DNA of 64,000 bases from Companilactobacillus zhachilii (GTDB lineage: Bacteria; Bacillota; Bacilli; Lactobacillales; Lactobacillaceae), in contig NZ_CP031933.2 in NCBI RefSeq assembly GCF_003606365.2, positions 1,054,001-1,118,000 on the forward strand, in the 5' to 3' direction. Below, in pieces: positions 52,791-62,460 of this stretch; within the stretch, counting starts at the first letter, position 1; each line of letters opens with the position of its first letter. The position numbers and the translations under genes were made by a program. The notes under the pieces were generated by a model that saw only the letters and a list, made by a program, of their open reading frames with translations, was not told the origin of the DNA and searched no databases.

Positions 52791-55199
52791 ATGTCAGTAG
52801 CAGAAATAATTGTCGATGTTCCGACAATGCAAACGAACCGACCATTTGAATATTTGATTCCTGAGGCTTTAACTGACGTGGTAGTTCCTGGGATGCGGGT
52901 TGAAGTTCCTTTTGGACGTGGTAAACGTAAGATTCAGGGTTTTGTCATGCAAGTTAAAGCTGAGAGTGGTTTTCAAGGTAAATTAAAACCAATTAGTCGT
53001 GTCATTGATCTTAAGCCTGTTTTGTCACAAGAGATGTTGGATTTGTCTGCATGGTTGGCTGATAGGACTTATTCGTTTCAAATTTCTTGTTTGCAGACGA
53101 TGTTGCCTAGTGTTATGCGAGCAAAATATAAGCAATTTGTTATTCCGTTAGTTTCGGATAATTCGGAAGTTAATAATTTGCTAAATGGGCAACCAACCTT
53201 TGAAATTACTAATCAAATTGATGATGAGACGGTAAAATTAATTAACCGTTTGCGGAAAAATAAACAAGTAGATATTCAATATGTAGTGCAAAATCAAGCT
53301 TTACAAGTTAAACGTCAAGCCGTAACGACTGATTTGAATGTGATTCAATTACATGAGGCTAAGAGTCAATTAAGGCCGAATGCTAAAGCTCAAATTAAAT
53401 TATTAGACTTTTTGGCGGATAATTTACAATCATTACCAGTCGAATTTAATGTGTTGGAAAAAGAGTATGGTATTTCCCGAGCTGCTATCAAAACGGCGGA
53501 GAAAAATAATTTGGTTAAAGTTATTGAAGTAACTAAATTACGGAAACCTGTAGGCATAAATCCGGAACAAACGACGAAATTAGCCTTAACTGATGAGCAA
53601 CAAGTGGCGGTTGATCAAATAAGTGAAGCCATTACTGCCGAGAAACCAGAAACTTTCTTAATTGAAGGTGTTACTGGTAGTGGGAAGACTGAAGTTTATT
53701 TGCAGACGATCGAAAAGGCTTTGCAACAAGATAAAACAGCGTTGATGTTAGTCCCTGAAATTTCGTTGACGCCACAAATGGTTAACCGAGTGGTGGGCCG
53801 TTTTGGCGATCAGGTGGCTGTCTTACACAGTGGTCTATCTAACGGAGAACGTTATGATGAATGGACGAGAATTGAAAATCATGATGTCAAGGTAGTTGTA
53901 GGTGCCCGAAGCGCTGTTTTTGCGCCATTAGACAAGATTGGTTTAATCATTATTGATGAGGAACATGAGGCAAGTTACAAACAAGATGACAATCCTCGTT
54001 ATCATGCACGTGATGTGGCTCAATGGCGAGCTAAGGTCAATAAATGCCCAGTGGTACTCGGTAGTGCCACACCATCACTGGAATCCCGTGCAAGGGCTGA
54101 AAAGGGTGTCTACAAGTTAATTCGGATGAAGAAGCGCATCAATAATCAAACTTTGCCAAAGGTTCATATTGTTGATATGCGTGATGCTGAAAATTCGGCG
54201 GTCAAAGGCGACTTCTCACCAGCATTAACATCGGCCTTACAGGAAACACTTGATCGTCATGAACAAGCGATTGTGTTATTGAATCGCCGTGGCTATTCGT
54301 CTTTTATGATGTGTCGTGAATGTGGCTTTGTATTAAAGTGTCCTAATTGTGATGTTTCGCTGACTTATCATAAAGACCTTGGTAAAATGAAGTGCCACTA
54401 CTGTGGACATGAAGAACCAGTGCCTAATATTTGTCCTAATTGCCACAGCAAGAAGATTGGCTTTTACGGAACCGGAACACAAAATATCGAACAGCAATTA
54501 AATGATCTATTTCCGCAAGCACGAGTTTTACGCATGGATGTTGATACAACGCGTCGTAAAGGTGCCCACGCAAAAATTTTGCAACAATTTGGTCAACATA
54601 AGGCAGATATTTTGTTAGGGACTCAGATGATTGCTAAGGGACTGGATTTTCCTGACGTAACGTTGGTTGGAGTTATTAATGCAGATACGACCTTGAGTTT
54701 GGCTGATTTTCGAGCCAGTGAACGGACTTTCCAGCTGTTAACGCAAGTAAGTGGTCGAGCTGGTCGGGCTGAGAAGACTGGTCATGTTGTTATTCAGACC
54801 TTTAATCCTGACCACTATGCGATCAAGGATGCAGCTAAGCAAGATTATGAGACATTTTTCAAGCAAGAAATGTATTTAAGACATCAGTCAAATTACACGC
54901 CGTATTACTTTACGACCTTGATTAGTGTTGCTAATCAGGATGAGGGTAAAACTTTGAAACAAAGTTATTGGTTGAAAAAGCAATTACAGACGGCATTGTC
55001 AAAAAATGCTATTCTATTAGGACCAAGTCCGACAATGATTTCGCGGAAACAAAATAAATATTATTATCAAATTATTGTAAAATATAAACATGAACCACAA
55101 TTGCATCAAAGATTGCTAGAGATTTTAAATGAAACACAAGCTGATGTTAAAAGCGGCTTTAACATAGCAATTGATAACGAACCACAACATATTGATTAA
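52791..55199 (+). CDS. priA: Primosomal protein N' (PriA helicase)
   Basis: PriA restarts collapsed replication forks by loading the replicative helicase. The 802-residue protein has the N-terminal DNA-binding domain, Walker A GVTGSGKTE (about 293-301), DEEH (about 388), a zinc module with four CxxC pairs (CRECGFVLKCPNC ... CHYCGHEEPVPNICPNC, about 507-550) and the helicase motif QVSGRAGRAEKTG. AGGTGG precedes ATG 52791. It heads priA-fmt-rsmB-prpC-pknB-rsgA-rpe-thiN. Confidence 0.96.
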   Translation: MSVAEIIVDVPTMQTNRPFEYLIPEALTDVVVPGMRVEVPFGRGKRKIQGFVMQVKAESGFQGKLKPISRVIDLKPVLSQEMLDLSAWLADRTYSFQISCLQTMLPSVMRAKYKQFVIPLVSDNSEVNNLLNGQPTFEITNQIDDETVKLINRLRKNKQVDIQYVVQNQALQVKRQAVTTDLNVIQLHEAKSQLRPNAKAQIKLLDFLADNLQSLPVEFNVLEKEYGISRAAIKTAEKNNLVKVIEVTKLRKPVGINPEQTTKLALTDEQQVAVDQISEAITAEKPETFLIEGVTGSGKTEVYLQTIEKALQQDKTALMLVPEISLTPQMVNRVVGRFGDQVAVLHSGLSNGERYDEWTRIENHDVKVVVGARSAVFAPLDKIGLIIIDEEHEASYKQDDNPRYHARDVAQWRAKVNKCPVVLGSATPSLESRARAEKGVYKLIRMKKRINNQTLPKVHIVDMRDAENSAVKGDFSPALTSALQETLDRHEQAIVLLNRRGYSSFMMCRECGFVLKCPNCDVSLTYHKDLGKMKCHYCGHEEPVPNICPNCHSKKIGFYGTGTQNIEQQLNDLFPQARVLRMDVDTTRRKGAHAKILQQFGQHKADILLGTQMIAKGLDFPDVTLVGVINADTTLSLADFRASERTFQLLTQVSGRAGRAEKTGHVVIQTFNPDHYAIKDAAKQDYETFFKQEMYLRHQSNYTPYYFTTLISVANQDEGKTLKQSYWLKKQLQTALSKNAILLGPSPTMISRKQNKYYYQIIVKYKHEPQLHQRLLEILNETQADVKSGFNIAIDNEPQHID

Positions 55200-55212
55200 T
55201 GAGGGTGATTGA

Positions 55213-56163
55213 ATGACAAAAATAATTTTTCTTGGAACACCAGAGTTTTCAGCAACAGTTTTAAAAGGATTACTTAAGGAGGGCTACGATATTATTGCAG
55301 CCGTGACTCAACCAGATAAGCCGGTCGGACGGAAACAAAAACTACAAAAGAGTCCGGTGAAATTAGTTGCTGAAGAGGAAAATATCAAACTTTACCAACC
55401 AGCCAAATTGCCAGGAAGTCCAGAGGTAGAAGAACTCAAACAATTGAACGCTGATTTGATTGTGACGGCTGCTTATGGGCAATTTTTACCTACAAGTTTC
55501 TTAGAATCTGCCAAAGTAGCAGCAATCAATGTTCACGGATCATTGTTGCCTAAGTATCGTGGTGGTGCACCAATCCAATGGTCACTATTAAATGGCGATA
55601 AAGAAACCGGTATTACGATTATGTACATGGTTAAGGGTATGGATGCTGGTGATATTATTAGCCAAGAAAAATTACCAATTACTCGTGATGATGATAATGG
55701 AAGTCTTTTTGAAAAGATGGCTATTGTTGGTCGTGAATTGTTATTGGATACCATCCCAAAGATTTTGAGTGGCGATATTAAACCAATTGCGCAAGATCCA
55801 GATAAGGTAGTATTTTCACCTAATATTTCTAAAGAACAAGAACACATTGACTTTACTAAACCGGCGGAACAAGTTTTCAATCAAATCAGAGCTTTAAGTC
55901 CTGATCCTGGTGCTTGGACTATGATTGACGGTCAAAGAACTAAATTGTACAAGACGGATGTCGTTGAAATTAATTCTGATCAAGCTGTTGGTACAATTTA
56001 TGACTTAGGTAAGAAAAAATTGGTTATCGTTGCTGGCGATGGTCAAGGTGTTTCAATTAAGAAGATTCAACCAGCAGGTAAAAAAATGATGGATATTGCC
56101 AACTACATGAACGGAATGGGCAAGAATCTAGAAAAAGGACAACAAATTATTGATGAAAAATAA
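55213..56163 (+). CDS. fmt: Methionyl-tRNA formyltransferase
   Basis: Fmt formylates initiator Met-tRNA with 10-formyl-THF. The 316-residue protein has the catalytic NVHGSLLPKYRGGAPIQWSLLNGD (H108 and following), GMDAGDII and a C-terminal OB-like domain. It starts 13 bases after priA. Its end overlaps the start region of rsmB. Confidence 0.96.
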   Translation: MTKIIFLGTPEFSATVLKGLLKEGYDIIAAVTQPDKPVGRKQKLQKSPVKLVAEEENIKLYQPAKLPGSPEVEELKQLNADLIVTAAYGQFLPTSFLESAKVAAINVHGSLLPKYRGGAPIQWSLLNGDKETGITIMYMVKGMDAGDIISQEKLPITRDDDNGSLFEKMAIVGRELLLDTIPKILSGDIKPIAQDPDKVVFSPNISKEQEHIDFTKPAEQVFNQIRALSPDPGAWTMIDGQRTKLYKTDVVEINSDQAVGTIYDLGKKKLVIVAGDGQGVSIKKIQPAGKKMMDIANYMNGMGKNLEKGQQIIDEK

Positions 56164-57481
56164 TCCGCGTGAATTAGCAGTCGAAGCACTAACAAGAGTT
56201 TTCCAAAACAAGGCTTACTCGAATATTGAAATTAATAATCTTCTCAAGAAATCTGACTTATCAGATGCAGATAGTCGTTTAATGACTAACATCGTTTATG
56301 GTGTTATCCAGCATAAATACGTTTTGGAATATCAATTAGAGCCATATCTTAAGGATAAGAAACTTGATTTGTGGTTAAATTTATTATTACAGACAGCTAT
56401 TTATCAAATGTGCTATTTGGACAAAATTCCAGCTCATGCGGTTTTGAACGAGTCTACCGAAATTGCTAAGCAACGTGCAAATCAAGGTGCGGGTAACTTA
56501 GTTAATGCTGTTTTGAGAAATTTCCAAAGACATGGCGCTCGTACGATGTCTGGTAAAGAGTCTGTCTATGATATGAGTAAATTGTATAGTGTTCCACGTT
56601 GGCTAGTTGATTTATTCGAGGAACAACAAGGTACTGACAAGACTAGAGAAATTTTGCAAACAATCAACCAAGCATCAAGTGTTTCAATTCGTGTAAATAC
56701 TAATAAGACAACTGTTGCTGATTTGCAAAAAGCTTTACAAGCAAAGGGATTTGACGTAAAACCAAGCAAGATTTCTCCAGTTGGGTTAGTCTGTGAGAGT
56801 GGAAACTTAGTCAACACTGATGAATTTAGAGCGGGACTATACACGATTCAAGATGAAAGCTCAATGTTAGTTGCACCTGCACTTGATTTGCATCCAGATA
56901 GTCGCGTGCTTGATGCTTGTGCTGCTCCTGGTGGTAAAACAACTCATATTGCCAGTTATATCAAGGCTGGTGCTGGTGAGGTTACTGCTTTGGATATTCA
57001 TAAGCACAAGACAAAGCTAATCCGTGAAAATAGCGAACGAATGGGATATAGTGACATTATTAGTACAGGAGCTGTTGACGCCCGTAAAGCTAAGGATGTT
57101 CTAAATACGACATTTGACCGTATTTTGGTGGATGCACCTTGTTCTGGACTAGGTTTGATCAGAAGAAAGCCGGAACTTAGATATTTCCGTCAACCAGAGG
57201 ATTTAATGAATTTGCAAAGAGTTCAATTACAGATTCTTGATAGCATGGTCGATTTATTGGAAGTTAACGGTAAGATGGTCTTTAGTACATGTACTTTTGA
57301 TGATGAAGAAAATGAACAAGTTGTTGACAAATTTTTAGCAGCCCATAAGAATTTTGAATTAGTACCAGTCAAGCATGACAAGATGATGGATAAGTCAGTC
57401 AAGAATGGCATGCTCAAGGTTCTACCAAGTGATTACTTTACGGATGGTTTCTTTATAGCTACTTTCGTTAGAAAAAATTAA
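56153..57481 (+). CDS. rsmB: 16S rRNA (cytosine-967-C5)-methyltransferase
   Basis: The 442-residue protein has an N-terminal NusB-like domain (about 1-145) and a C-terminal methyltransferase domain with the SAM motif LDACAAPGGKTTHIAS, the DAPCSGLG catalytic loop and the STCTFDDEENEQ cysteine motif. AAAGGA at 56133-56138 could serve ATG 56153 or TTG 56150. It overlaps the end of fmt. Confidence 0.95.
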   Translation: MKNNPRELAVEALTRVFQNKAYSNIEINNLLKKSDLSDADSRLMTNIVYGVIQHKYVLEYQLEPYLKDKKLDLWLNLLLQTAIYQMCYLDKIPAHAVLNESTEIAKQRANQGAGNLVNAVLRNFQRHGARTMSGKESVYDMSKLYSVPRWLVDLFEEQQGTDKTREILQTINQASSVSIRVNTNKTTVADLQKALQAKGFDVKPSKISPVGLVCESGNLVNTDEFRAGLYTIQDESSMLVAPALDLHPDSRVLDACAAPGGKTTHIASYIKAGAGEVTALDIHKHKTKLIRENSERMGYSDIISTGAVDARKAKDVLNTTFDRILVDAPCSGLGLIRRKPELRYFRQPEDLMNLQRVQLQILDSMVDLLEVNGKMVFSTCTFDDEENEQVVDKFLAAHKNFELVPVKHDKMMDKSVKNGMLKVLPSDYFTDGFFIATFVRKN

Positions 57482-57500
57482 AGAGGTAAGGTCTAAACTG

Positions 57501-58247
57501 ATGGAATATGCGTTATTAACTGATGTTGGAAAACTCAGAGAAAACAATCAAGATTACGTGAATGTTTTCAAAAATAAGAAAAATATTGTTTTTGGAATTG
57601 TGGCTGATGGTATGGGTGGACACCGTGGTGGTGACGTAGCATCTGACATGGCGGTCTCACACTTAGGTCATAATTTTGAAGAGTCAGAAGTTGATGATAT
57701 AGCTGAATTGCGCGAGTGGATCATTCGTGAATTGAGTAAAGAAAATGACCGTATTGTTTCAGTATCTAACCAGTTTGATGATTTGAATGGTATGGGAACA
57801 ACGATGGTGGGAGTTTTCTTCATTGGCGAAAAAATGATGGTTGTCAATGTTGGTGATTCGAGATGCTATATTTACACTGATGATAATTTAAAGCAATTGA
57901 GTGTTGATCACTCTTTGGTGCATGAATTACTAGAGACAGGACAAATTAGTCCTGAAGAAGCGGAAAATCATCCGCAAAAAAATATTATTACACAGACACT
58001 TGGTGTTTCTCAGACGGTCCAACCACGAGTAAAAGATTTTGATCTGGTTGATGATGCAATCATTCTTTTATGTACGGATGGTTTGACTAATATGGTGCCC
58101 GAAAATGAAATTAAAGATGTTTTAGCACAAAAAGTTAGTTTGGAAACGAAGTGTCATATTTTAATCGACAAGGCAAATGCTGCCGGTGGAAGAGACAATA
58201 TAACCGCCTTACTCTTTTCTACTAAAGATAACGGAGGTAATCACTAG
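57501..58247 (+). CDS. prpC: PP2C-type protein phosphatase
   Basis: This serine/threonine phosphatase opposes the PASTA kinase encoded next. The 248-residue PPM-family protein has the metal-binding motifs LTDVGKLRENNQD, VADGMGGHRGGDVAS, MGTTMVGV, VNVGDSRCY, LCTDGLTNM and GGRDNITALL. Its TAG stop is immediately followed by the ATG of pknB, so the pair is coupled. Confidence 0.95.
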   Translation: MEYALLTDVGKLRENNQDYVNVFKNKKNIVFGIVADGMGGHRGGDVASDMAVSHLGHNFEESEVDDIAELREWIIRELSKENDRIVSVSNQFDDLNGMGTTMVGVFFIGEKMMVVNVGDSRCYIYTDDNLKQLSVDHSLVHELLETGQISPEEAENHPQKNIITQTLGVSQTVQPRVKDFDLVDDAIILLCTDGLTNMVPENEIKDVLAQKVSLETKCHILIDKANAAGGRDNITALLFSTKDNGGNH

Positions 58248-60212
58248 ATGGAGAAAGGTTACCTAGTAGGCGGTCGTTATGAGATCCTAGGTACACTTGG
58301 TGAAGGCGGAATGGCCAATGTATATTTGGCCAATGACACACTTTTAAACCGGAAAGTAGCTGTAAAAGCTTTGCGGTATGATCTTCAAGATGATGAATCT
58401 GTCAAAAGGAGATTTGGGCGTGAAGCCAAGGCAACTAGTGGTCTCTCCAATCCCAATATCGTGAATGTTTTGGATGTTGGAAATGATAACGGCGTACAAT
58501 ACATCGTCATTGAATATGTTGATGGTCCGAATTTAAAGAAATATATTCGGACCCATTTTCCAATTTCCTATCGTGAAGTTGTCGATATTATGAAACAAAT
58601 TTGTATGGCGGTTGCAGATGCTCATGAACATGGAATTATTCACCGTGATTTGAAGCCGGAGAATATTTTGGTTGATGAGAAAAAAGACCCCATCCAAGTA
58701 AAAGTTTCAGATTTTGGGATTGCTTTAGCATTAAGTGAACGTTCAATTACACGAACTAATTCGTTGTTAGGCTCAGTGCACTACATGTCACCCGAGCAAA
58801 TTAAGGGACGTTCAGCAACCGTTTTGTCTGATATTTATGCGTTAGGTATTATTTTATTTGAATTATTAACCAAACATGTTCCTTTTACTGGCGATACAGC
58901 AGTAACAGTAGCATTGAAACATTCCAAAGAGGAAATGCCTGACCTTAAAAAGATTGATCCAAACATTCCTCAGCCATTGGAAAATGCAGTTTTAAAGGCA
59001 ACAGCTAAAGATCCAGATCAACGGTATCAATCCGTTCGAGAGATGTGTGACGATCTGAATACTTGTTTGATGCCCGAACGTGCTGATGAACCTAAATTTA
59101 TCCCGACGCCAATCGATAATTTAGAAGAAACAAGAGTTATGGAACCACTCGATGAGGCAGTTGATAAAACTAAGACGCCTGAAAAGAAGCCACCAAAGAT
59201 GAGTCGAAAGAAAAAACTTATCTTGATTGCTTCGATGGTTCCCTTAGTTTTGATTTTATTTATCATTGCAATGGTAATTAAGAGTAACCAAGAGACAACT
59301 GTGCCCGATTTGTACAATTTGACCGTTAAACAAGCAAATGTGATGTTAAAGAGTTCAAATTTGTCGGTCGGGGATGTTTCGAAAGAAAACGATGATGACG
59401 TTGATGCAGGACATGTGATCAAATCAATTCCTGCTAAAGGTCTAAAATTAAAAAATGGTGCGTATGTTAACTTAGTTGTTAGCTTGGGTGCAACATACTA
59501 CAAGATGCCAAAGTTAATTGGTAAAGAATATGAAGATGTGGAAGATAATTTGAAGCGTCGTGGTTTTAAAGTGAAAATTGACTATAAAGCCACTAACCAG
59601 TATGAAGCTGGGACCATTATTAAACAGAGTATTCCTAGTGGTAAAAAAGTTGTTACAAAGAATAAATCTTTAACTTTAACAGTTGCCAAAGTTAAAGCTG
59701 TTAAGCCAAAAGTTGTGAAAGTCCGTGATTTAACTGGTTATAATTTGAAGAGTATTCAAGATTATGCTAGTGAAGCAGGATTAACTTTGAGTACGTCTTA
59801 TCAATATTCTGATGAGATTGAAGAAGGCCTTTTGATTAGTCAAACACCAACTGCTAATAGTACAATTAGTCAAGGCGGCACATTGTCAGTTGTAATTTCT
59901 AAAGGTGCTGATCCTGATAAGAGTAGCAGTGATAAGGAAAATAATGATTCCGATAGTAACAGTAGTAGTTCGTCTGGAACAAGCACGGTAACGAAAGAGA
60001 TCACGATTCCTTATGATTCAAGTAGCAGTAACAATAATGTTTCAATTTATATTTCGGACGCAACACACAGTATTAATAATGTCTATAAGACGATGACCAT
60101 TACCGGTGAAACGCCAGTGACATTAAGTTTTAATTTAAAAGATGGACAGACTGGATCGTATATCGTCGAGCGTAACAATAAGACTGTGCTCGGTGGGTCA
60201 GTCAATGGGTGA
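58248..60212 (+). CDS. pknB: PASTA-domain serine/threonine protein kinase
   Basis: The membrane kinase senses cell-wall fragments or lipid II and controls division and wall synthesis. The kinase domain (about 12-270) shows GEGGMANVYLA, HRDLKPEN, SDFGIA and HYMSPEQ. One membrane helix (about 323-344) is followed by three PASTA repeats (about 350-415, 416-482, 490-556), a Ser/Asn/Asp-rich linker (about 558-590) and an extra beta-type domain at the end. 654 residues. Confidence 0.96.
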   Translation: MEKGYLVGGRYEILGTLGEGGMANVYLANDTLLNRKVAVKALRYDLQDDESVKRRFGREAKATSGLSNPNIVNVLDVGNDNGVQYIVIEYVDGPNLKKYIRTHFPISYREVVDIMKQICMAVADAHEHGIIHRDLKPENILVDEKKDPIQVKVSDFGIALALSERSITRTNSLLGSVHYMSPEQIKGRSATVLSDIYALGIILFELLTKHVPFTGDTAVTVALKHSKEEMPDLKKIDPNIPQPLENAVLKATAKDPDQRYQSVREMCDDLNTCLMPERADEPKFIPTPIDNLEETRVMEPLDEAVDKTKTPEKKPPKMSRKKKLILIASMVPLVLILFIIAMVIKSNQETTVPDLYNLTVKQANVMLKSSNLSVGDVSKENDDDVDAGHVIKSIPAKGLKLKNGAYVNLVVSLGATYYKMPKLIGKEYEDVEDNLKRRGFKVKIDYKATNQYEAGTIIKQSIPSGKKVVTKNKSLTLTVAKVKAVKPKVVKVRDLTGYNLKSIQDYASEAGLTLSTSYQYSDEIEEGLLISQTPTANSTISQGGTLSVVISKGADPDKSSSDKENNDSDSNSSSSSGTSTVTKEITIPYDSSSSNNNVSIYISDATHSINNVYKTMTITGETPVTLSFNLKDGQTGSYIVERNNKTVLGGSVNG

Positions 60213-60215
60213 TTT

Positions 60216-61106
60216 ATGGAACGTACAGGAAGAATCATAAAATCAATTAGTGGTTTTTATGATGTATTAGATGATGAAAATGATGAACTAATCAGAACAC
60301 GGGCGCGTGGTAATTTTCGCAAACGTAAAATAAAACCATTAGTTGGTGATAAGGTGAGCTTTGATGCGACTGGTGATTTAGGTTATATTTTAGAGATTTT
60401 ACCGCGTGAAAATAGTTTAGTTCGTCCACCGATTGCAAATATTGACCAAGCAATTGTAGTGACTTCATCAGCTGAACCAAATTTTTCGAGCAACTTATTG
60501 GATAAGATTTTGATTAATATCGAGCATAACGATATCGAACCATTAATTTATCTAACTAAGGCTGATTTATTAGACGCTGAAAAATATGCTGAATTGAAAG
60601 ATATTTTGGGCAGATACCGTAACGCTGGCTATCAAGTTTTTGATGATCAGGACAGTTATAACGATACACAGATTGCAAATTTAGAAGCGACATTTGCGGA
60701 TAAGGTGACAGTTTTCACAGGCCAATCAGGTGCTGGTAAATCAACACTTTTGAATCATATTGATACTGAATTGGGCCTAGCAACAGCAGCTATTTCGCAG
60801 ACCTTGAATCGTGGTAAGCATACAACGCGTCAAGTATCGTTATTTGATATTTCAGGTGGATTGGTAGCTGATACACCGGGATTTTCATCAATTGATCTGC
60901 AGAGCGTAACGGTAGAAGAACTACCAACTTTATTTCCAGAGTTTCGTGAATATAGTGCTGGCTGCCAATTTCGTGGTTGTCGTCATGTTAATGAACCAAA
61001 CTGTAAAGTTAAAGAGGCTTTGGCAGAGGGTGAAATAATGCAAAGTCGCTATGATAATTATTTGTACTTTTTGAACGAAATTAATTCGTATAAAAAAAGA
61101 TATTGA
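60216..61106 (+). CDS. rsgA: Ribosome small subunit-dependent GTPase A
   Basis: RsgA checks late 30S assembly. The 296-residue circularly permuted GTPase has an OB-fold (about 1-65), LTKADL (G4), the P-loop GQSGAGKSTLLNH, DTPGFSS (G3) and a C-terminal zinc knuckle (CQFRGCRHVNEPNC). It lies 3 bases after pknB, in the conserved order before rpe. Confidence 0.96.
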   Translation: MERTGRIIKSISGFYDVLDDENDELIRTRARGNFRKRKIKPLVGDKVSFDATGDLGYILEILPRENSLVRPPIANIDQAIVVTSSAEPNFSSNLLDKILINIEHNDIEPLIYLTKADLLDAEKYAELKDILGRYRNAGYQVFDDQDSYNDTQIANLEATFADKVTVFTGQSGAGKSTLLNHIDTELGLATAAISQTLNRGKHTTRQVSLFDISGGLVADTPGFSSIDLQSVTVEELPTLFPEFREYSAGCQFRGCRHVNEPNCKVKEALAEGEIMQSRYDNYLYFLNEINSYKKRY

Positions 61107-61118
61107 GGAGCTGATTAT

Positions 61119-61793
61119 ATGACAGTAAAGATTGCACCATCAATTTTGTCTGCAGATATTATGAACCTAGAACGTGACGTGAGAGCCGCTGACCAAGCTG
61201 GTGCCGATGTTTTTCATATTGATATGATGGATGGTAACTTTGTCCCTAATATGTCTTTTAGTCCCGCTGTTGTGGCAGGGATGCGTCGTGTCACTGACAA
61301 ACCATTAGATATTCATATGATGATGGAAAATCCTGATGCTTACGTAAAACCAGTTATTGACGCCGGGGCAAGTACTGTTTTGATTCACGCTGAAAGTACA
61401 CAACACATTTACCGTTCTATCGAATTGGTAAAAAGCTACGGAGCTAAAGCTGGGGTTGTCGTTAACCCGGGTACACCACTGGAAACCGTTAAAGAGTTAT
61501 TCCCAATCATTGATCGAATTTTGGTTATGACAGTTAACCCTGGATTTGGTGGACAAACATTTATTCCGGGAATGACAAAGAAGATTCAAAGATTGGATCA
61601 ACTTCGCCAAACAGCTGCTGATGATAACTTTGATATCGAGGTAGACGGTGGTGTTAACAACGAAACCATCGCTCAATGTGCAAAAGCAGGTGCTGATATT
61701 TTTGTTGCGGGTTCATATTTATTCAACGGACAAGATGGTCTTGAAGATCGGATTGATGGCTTACGAGCAACTGCTTTGGAAGCTAAGCAATAA
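61119..61793 (+). CDS. rpe: Ribulose-phosphate 3-epimerase
   Basis: Rpe interconverts ribulose 5-phosphate and xylulose 5-phosphate, the branch feeding phosphoketolase or transketolase; it acts just after Gnd, encoded elsewhere in this window. The 224-residue TIM barrel has IAPSILSADIMNL, DVFHIDMMDGNFVPNMSF, MTVNPGFGGQ and DGGVNNETI. GAGGAG precedes ATG 61119. The stop overlaps thiN as TAATG. Confidence 0.96.
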   Translation: MTVKIAPSILSADIMNLERDVRAADQAGADVFHIDMMDGNFVPNMSFSPAVVAGMRRVTDKPLDIHMMMENPDAYVKPVIDAGASTVLIHAESTQHIYRSIELVKSYGAKAGVVVNPGTPLETVKELFPIIDRILVMTVNPGFGGQTFIPGMTKKIQRLDQLRQTAADDNFDIEVDGGVNNETIAQCAKAGADIFVAGSYLFNGQDGLEDRIDGLRATALEAKQ

Positions 61794-62452
61794 TGAAACG
61801 AGTAAATATTCTTTTAGGCGGACCACAAAGTGAATATCCAGATGAATTGAGTAAAAGTATTAAGGGAATTCCTGGCCCATGGGTTGGGGCTGATCGAGGT
61901 AGTTTACATTTGATGGCAAATGGAATTATTCCAGAAATTGCCATTGGTGATTTTGACTCTATCAGTAAAAAGGAGCAAAAACTGTTAGAAGATAATGTAC
62001 CAGTTTTTGAAAAATTCCCACCTGAAAAGGATGATACTGACTCAGAGCTATGCTTATTAGCTGCTCGTGAAAAGTTTAATGCGCAAGAATATTATGTTTA
62101 CGGAGCAACTGGAGGAAGAATTGATCACTTTTTAGTGAACCTCTTTTTGCCATTCGATCCACGATTCATTGATTTTTATGATAAGTTGTATTACAAATCA
62201 GCAACGAATACGATTCGTTTTTTTAGACCAGGCAGATATTCAATTTTCCATGAAAATGGTATGAAGTATGTTGCTTTTGTTAACTTAGGACCAGTTACAC
62301 ATTTGAATTTAATTGATTCTAAATACAAACTAAAAGATTTCAATGCCAATCATCCGATTAGCTGGGCAAGTAATGAATTTGTTGGTGAAACGATTGATTT
62401 TAGTTTTGAGAGTGGAATTGTTGCTGTGATTCAAAGCCGCGACAAAAACTAG
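61793..62452 (+). CDS. thiN: Thiamine pyrophosphokinase
   Basis: ThiN converts thiamine to thiamine diphosphate with ATP. The 219-residue protein has GADRGSLHLMANGIIPEIAIGDFDSI, the FPPEKDDTDSELCLLAA motif and GATGGRIDHFLVN. It ends the priA-to-thiN operon. rpmB, which lies near it in Bacillus, is absent. The locus 9 repeat begins 8 bases after the stop, and no ordinary terminator intervenes. Confidence 0.94.
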   Translation: MKRVNILLGGPQSEYPDELSKSIKGIPGPWVGADRGSLHLMANGIIPEIAIGDFDSISKKEQKLLEDNVPVFEKFPPEKDDTDSELCLLAAREKFNAQEYYVYGATGGRIDHFLVNLFLPFDPRFIDFYDKLYYKSATNTIRFFRPGRYSIFHENGMKYVAFVNLGPVTHLNLIDSKYKLKDFNANHPISWASNEFVGETIDFSFESGIVAVIQSRDKN

Positions 62453-62460
62453 TTTAGTAT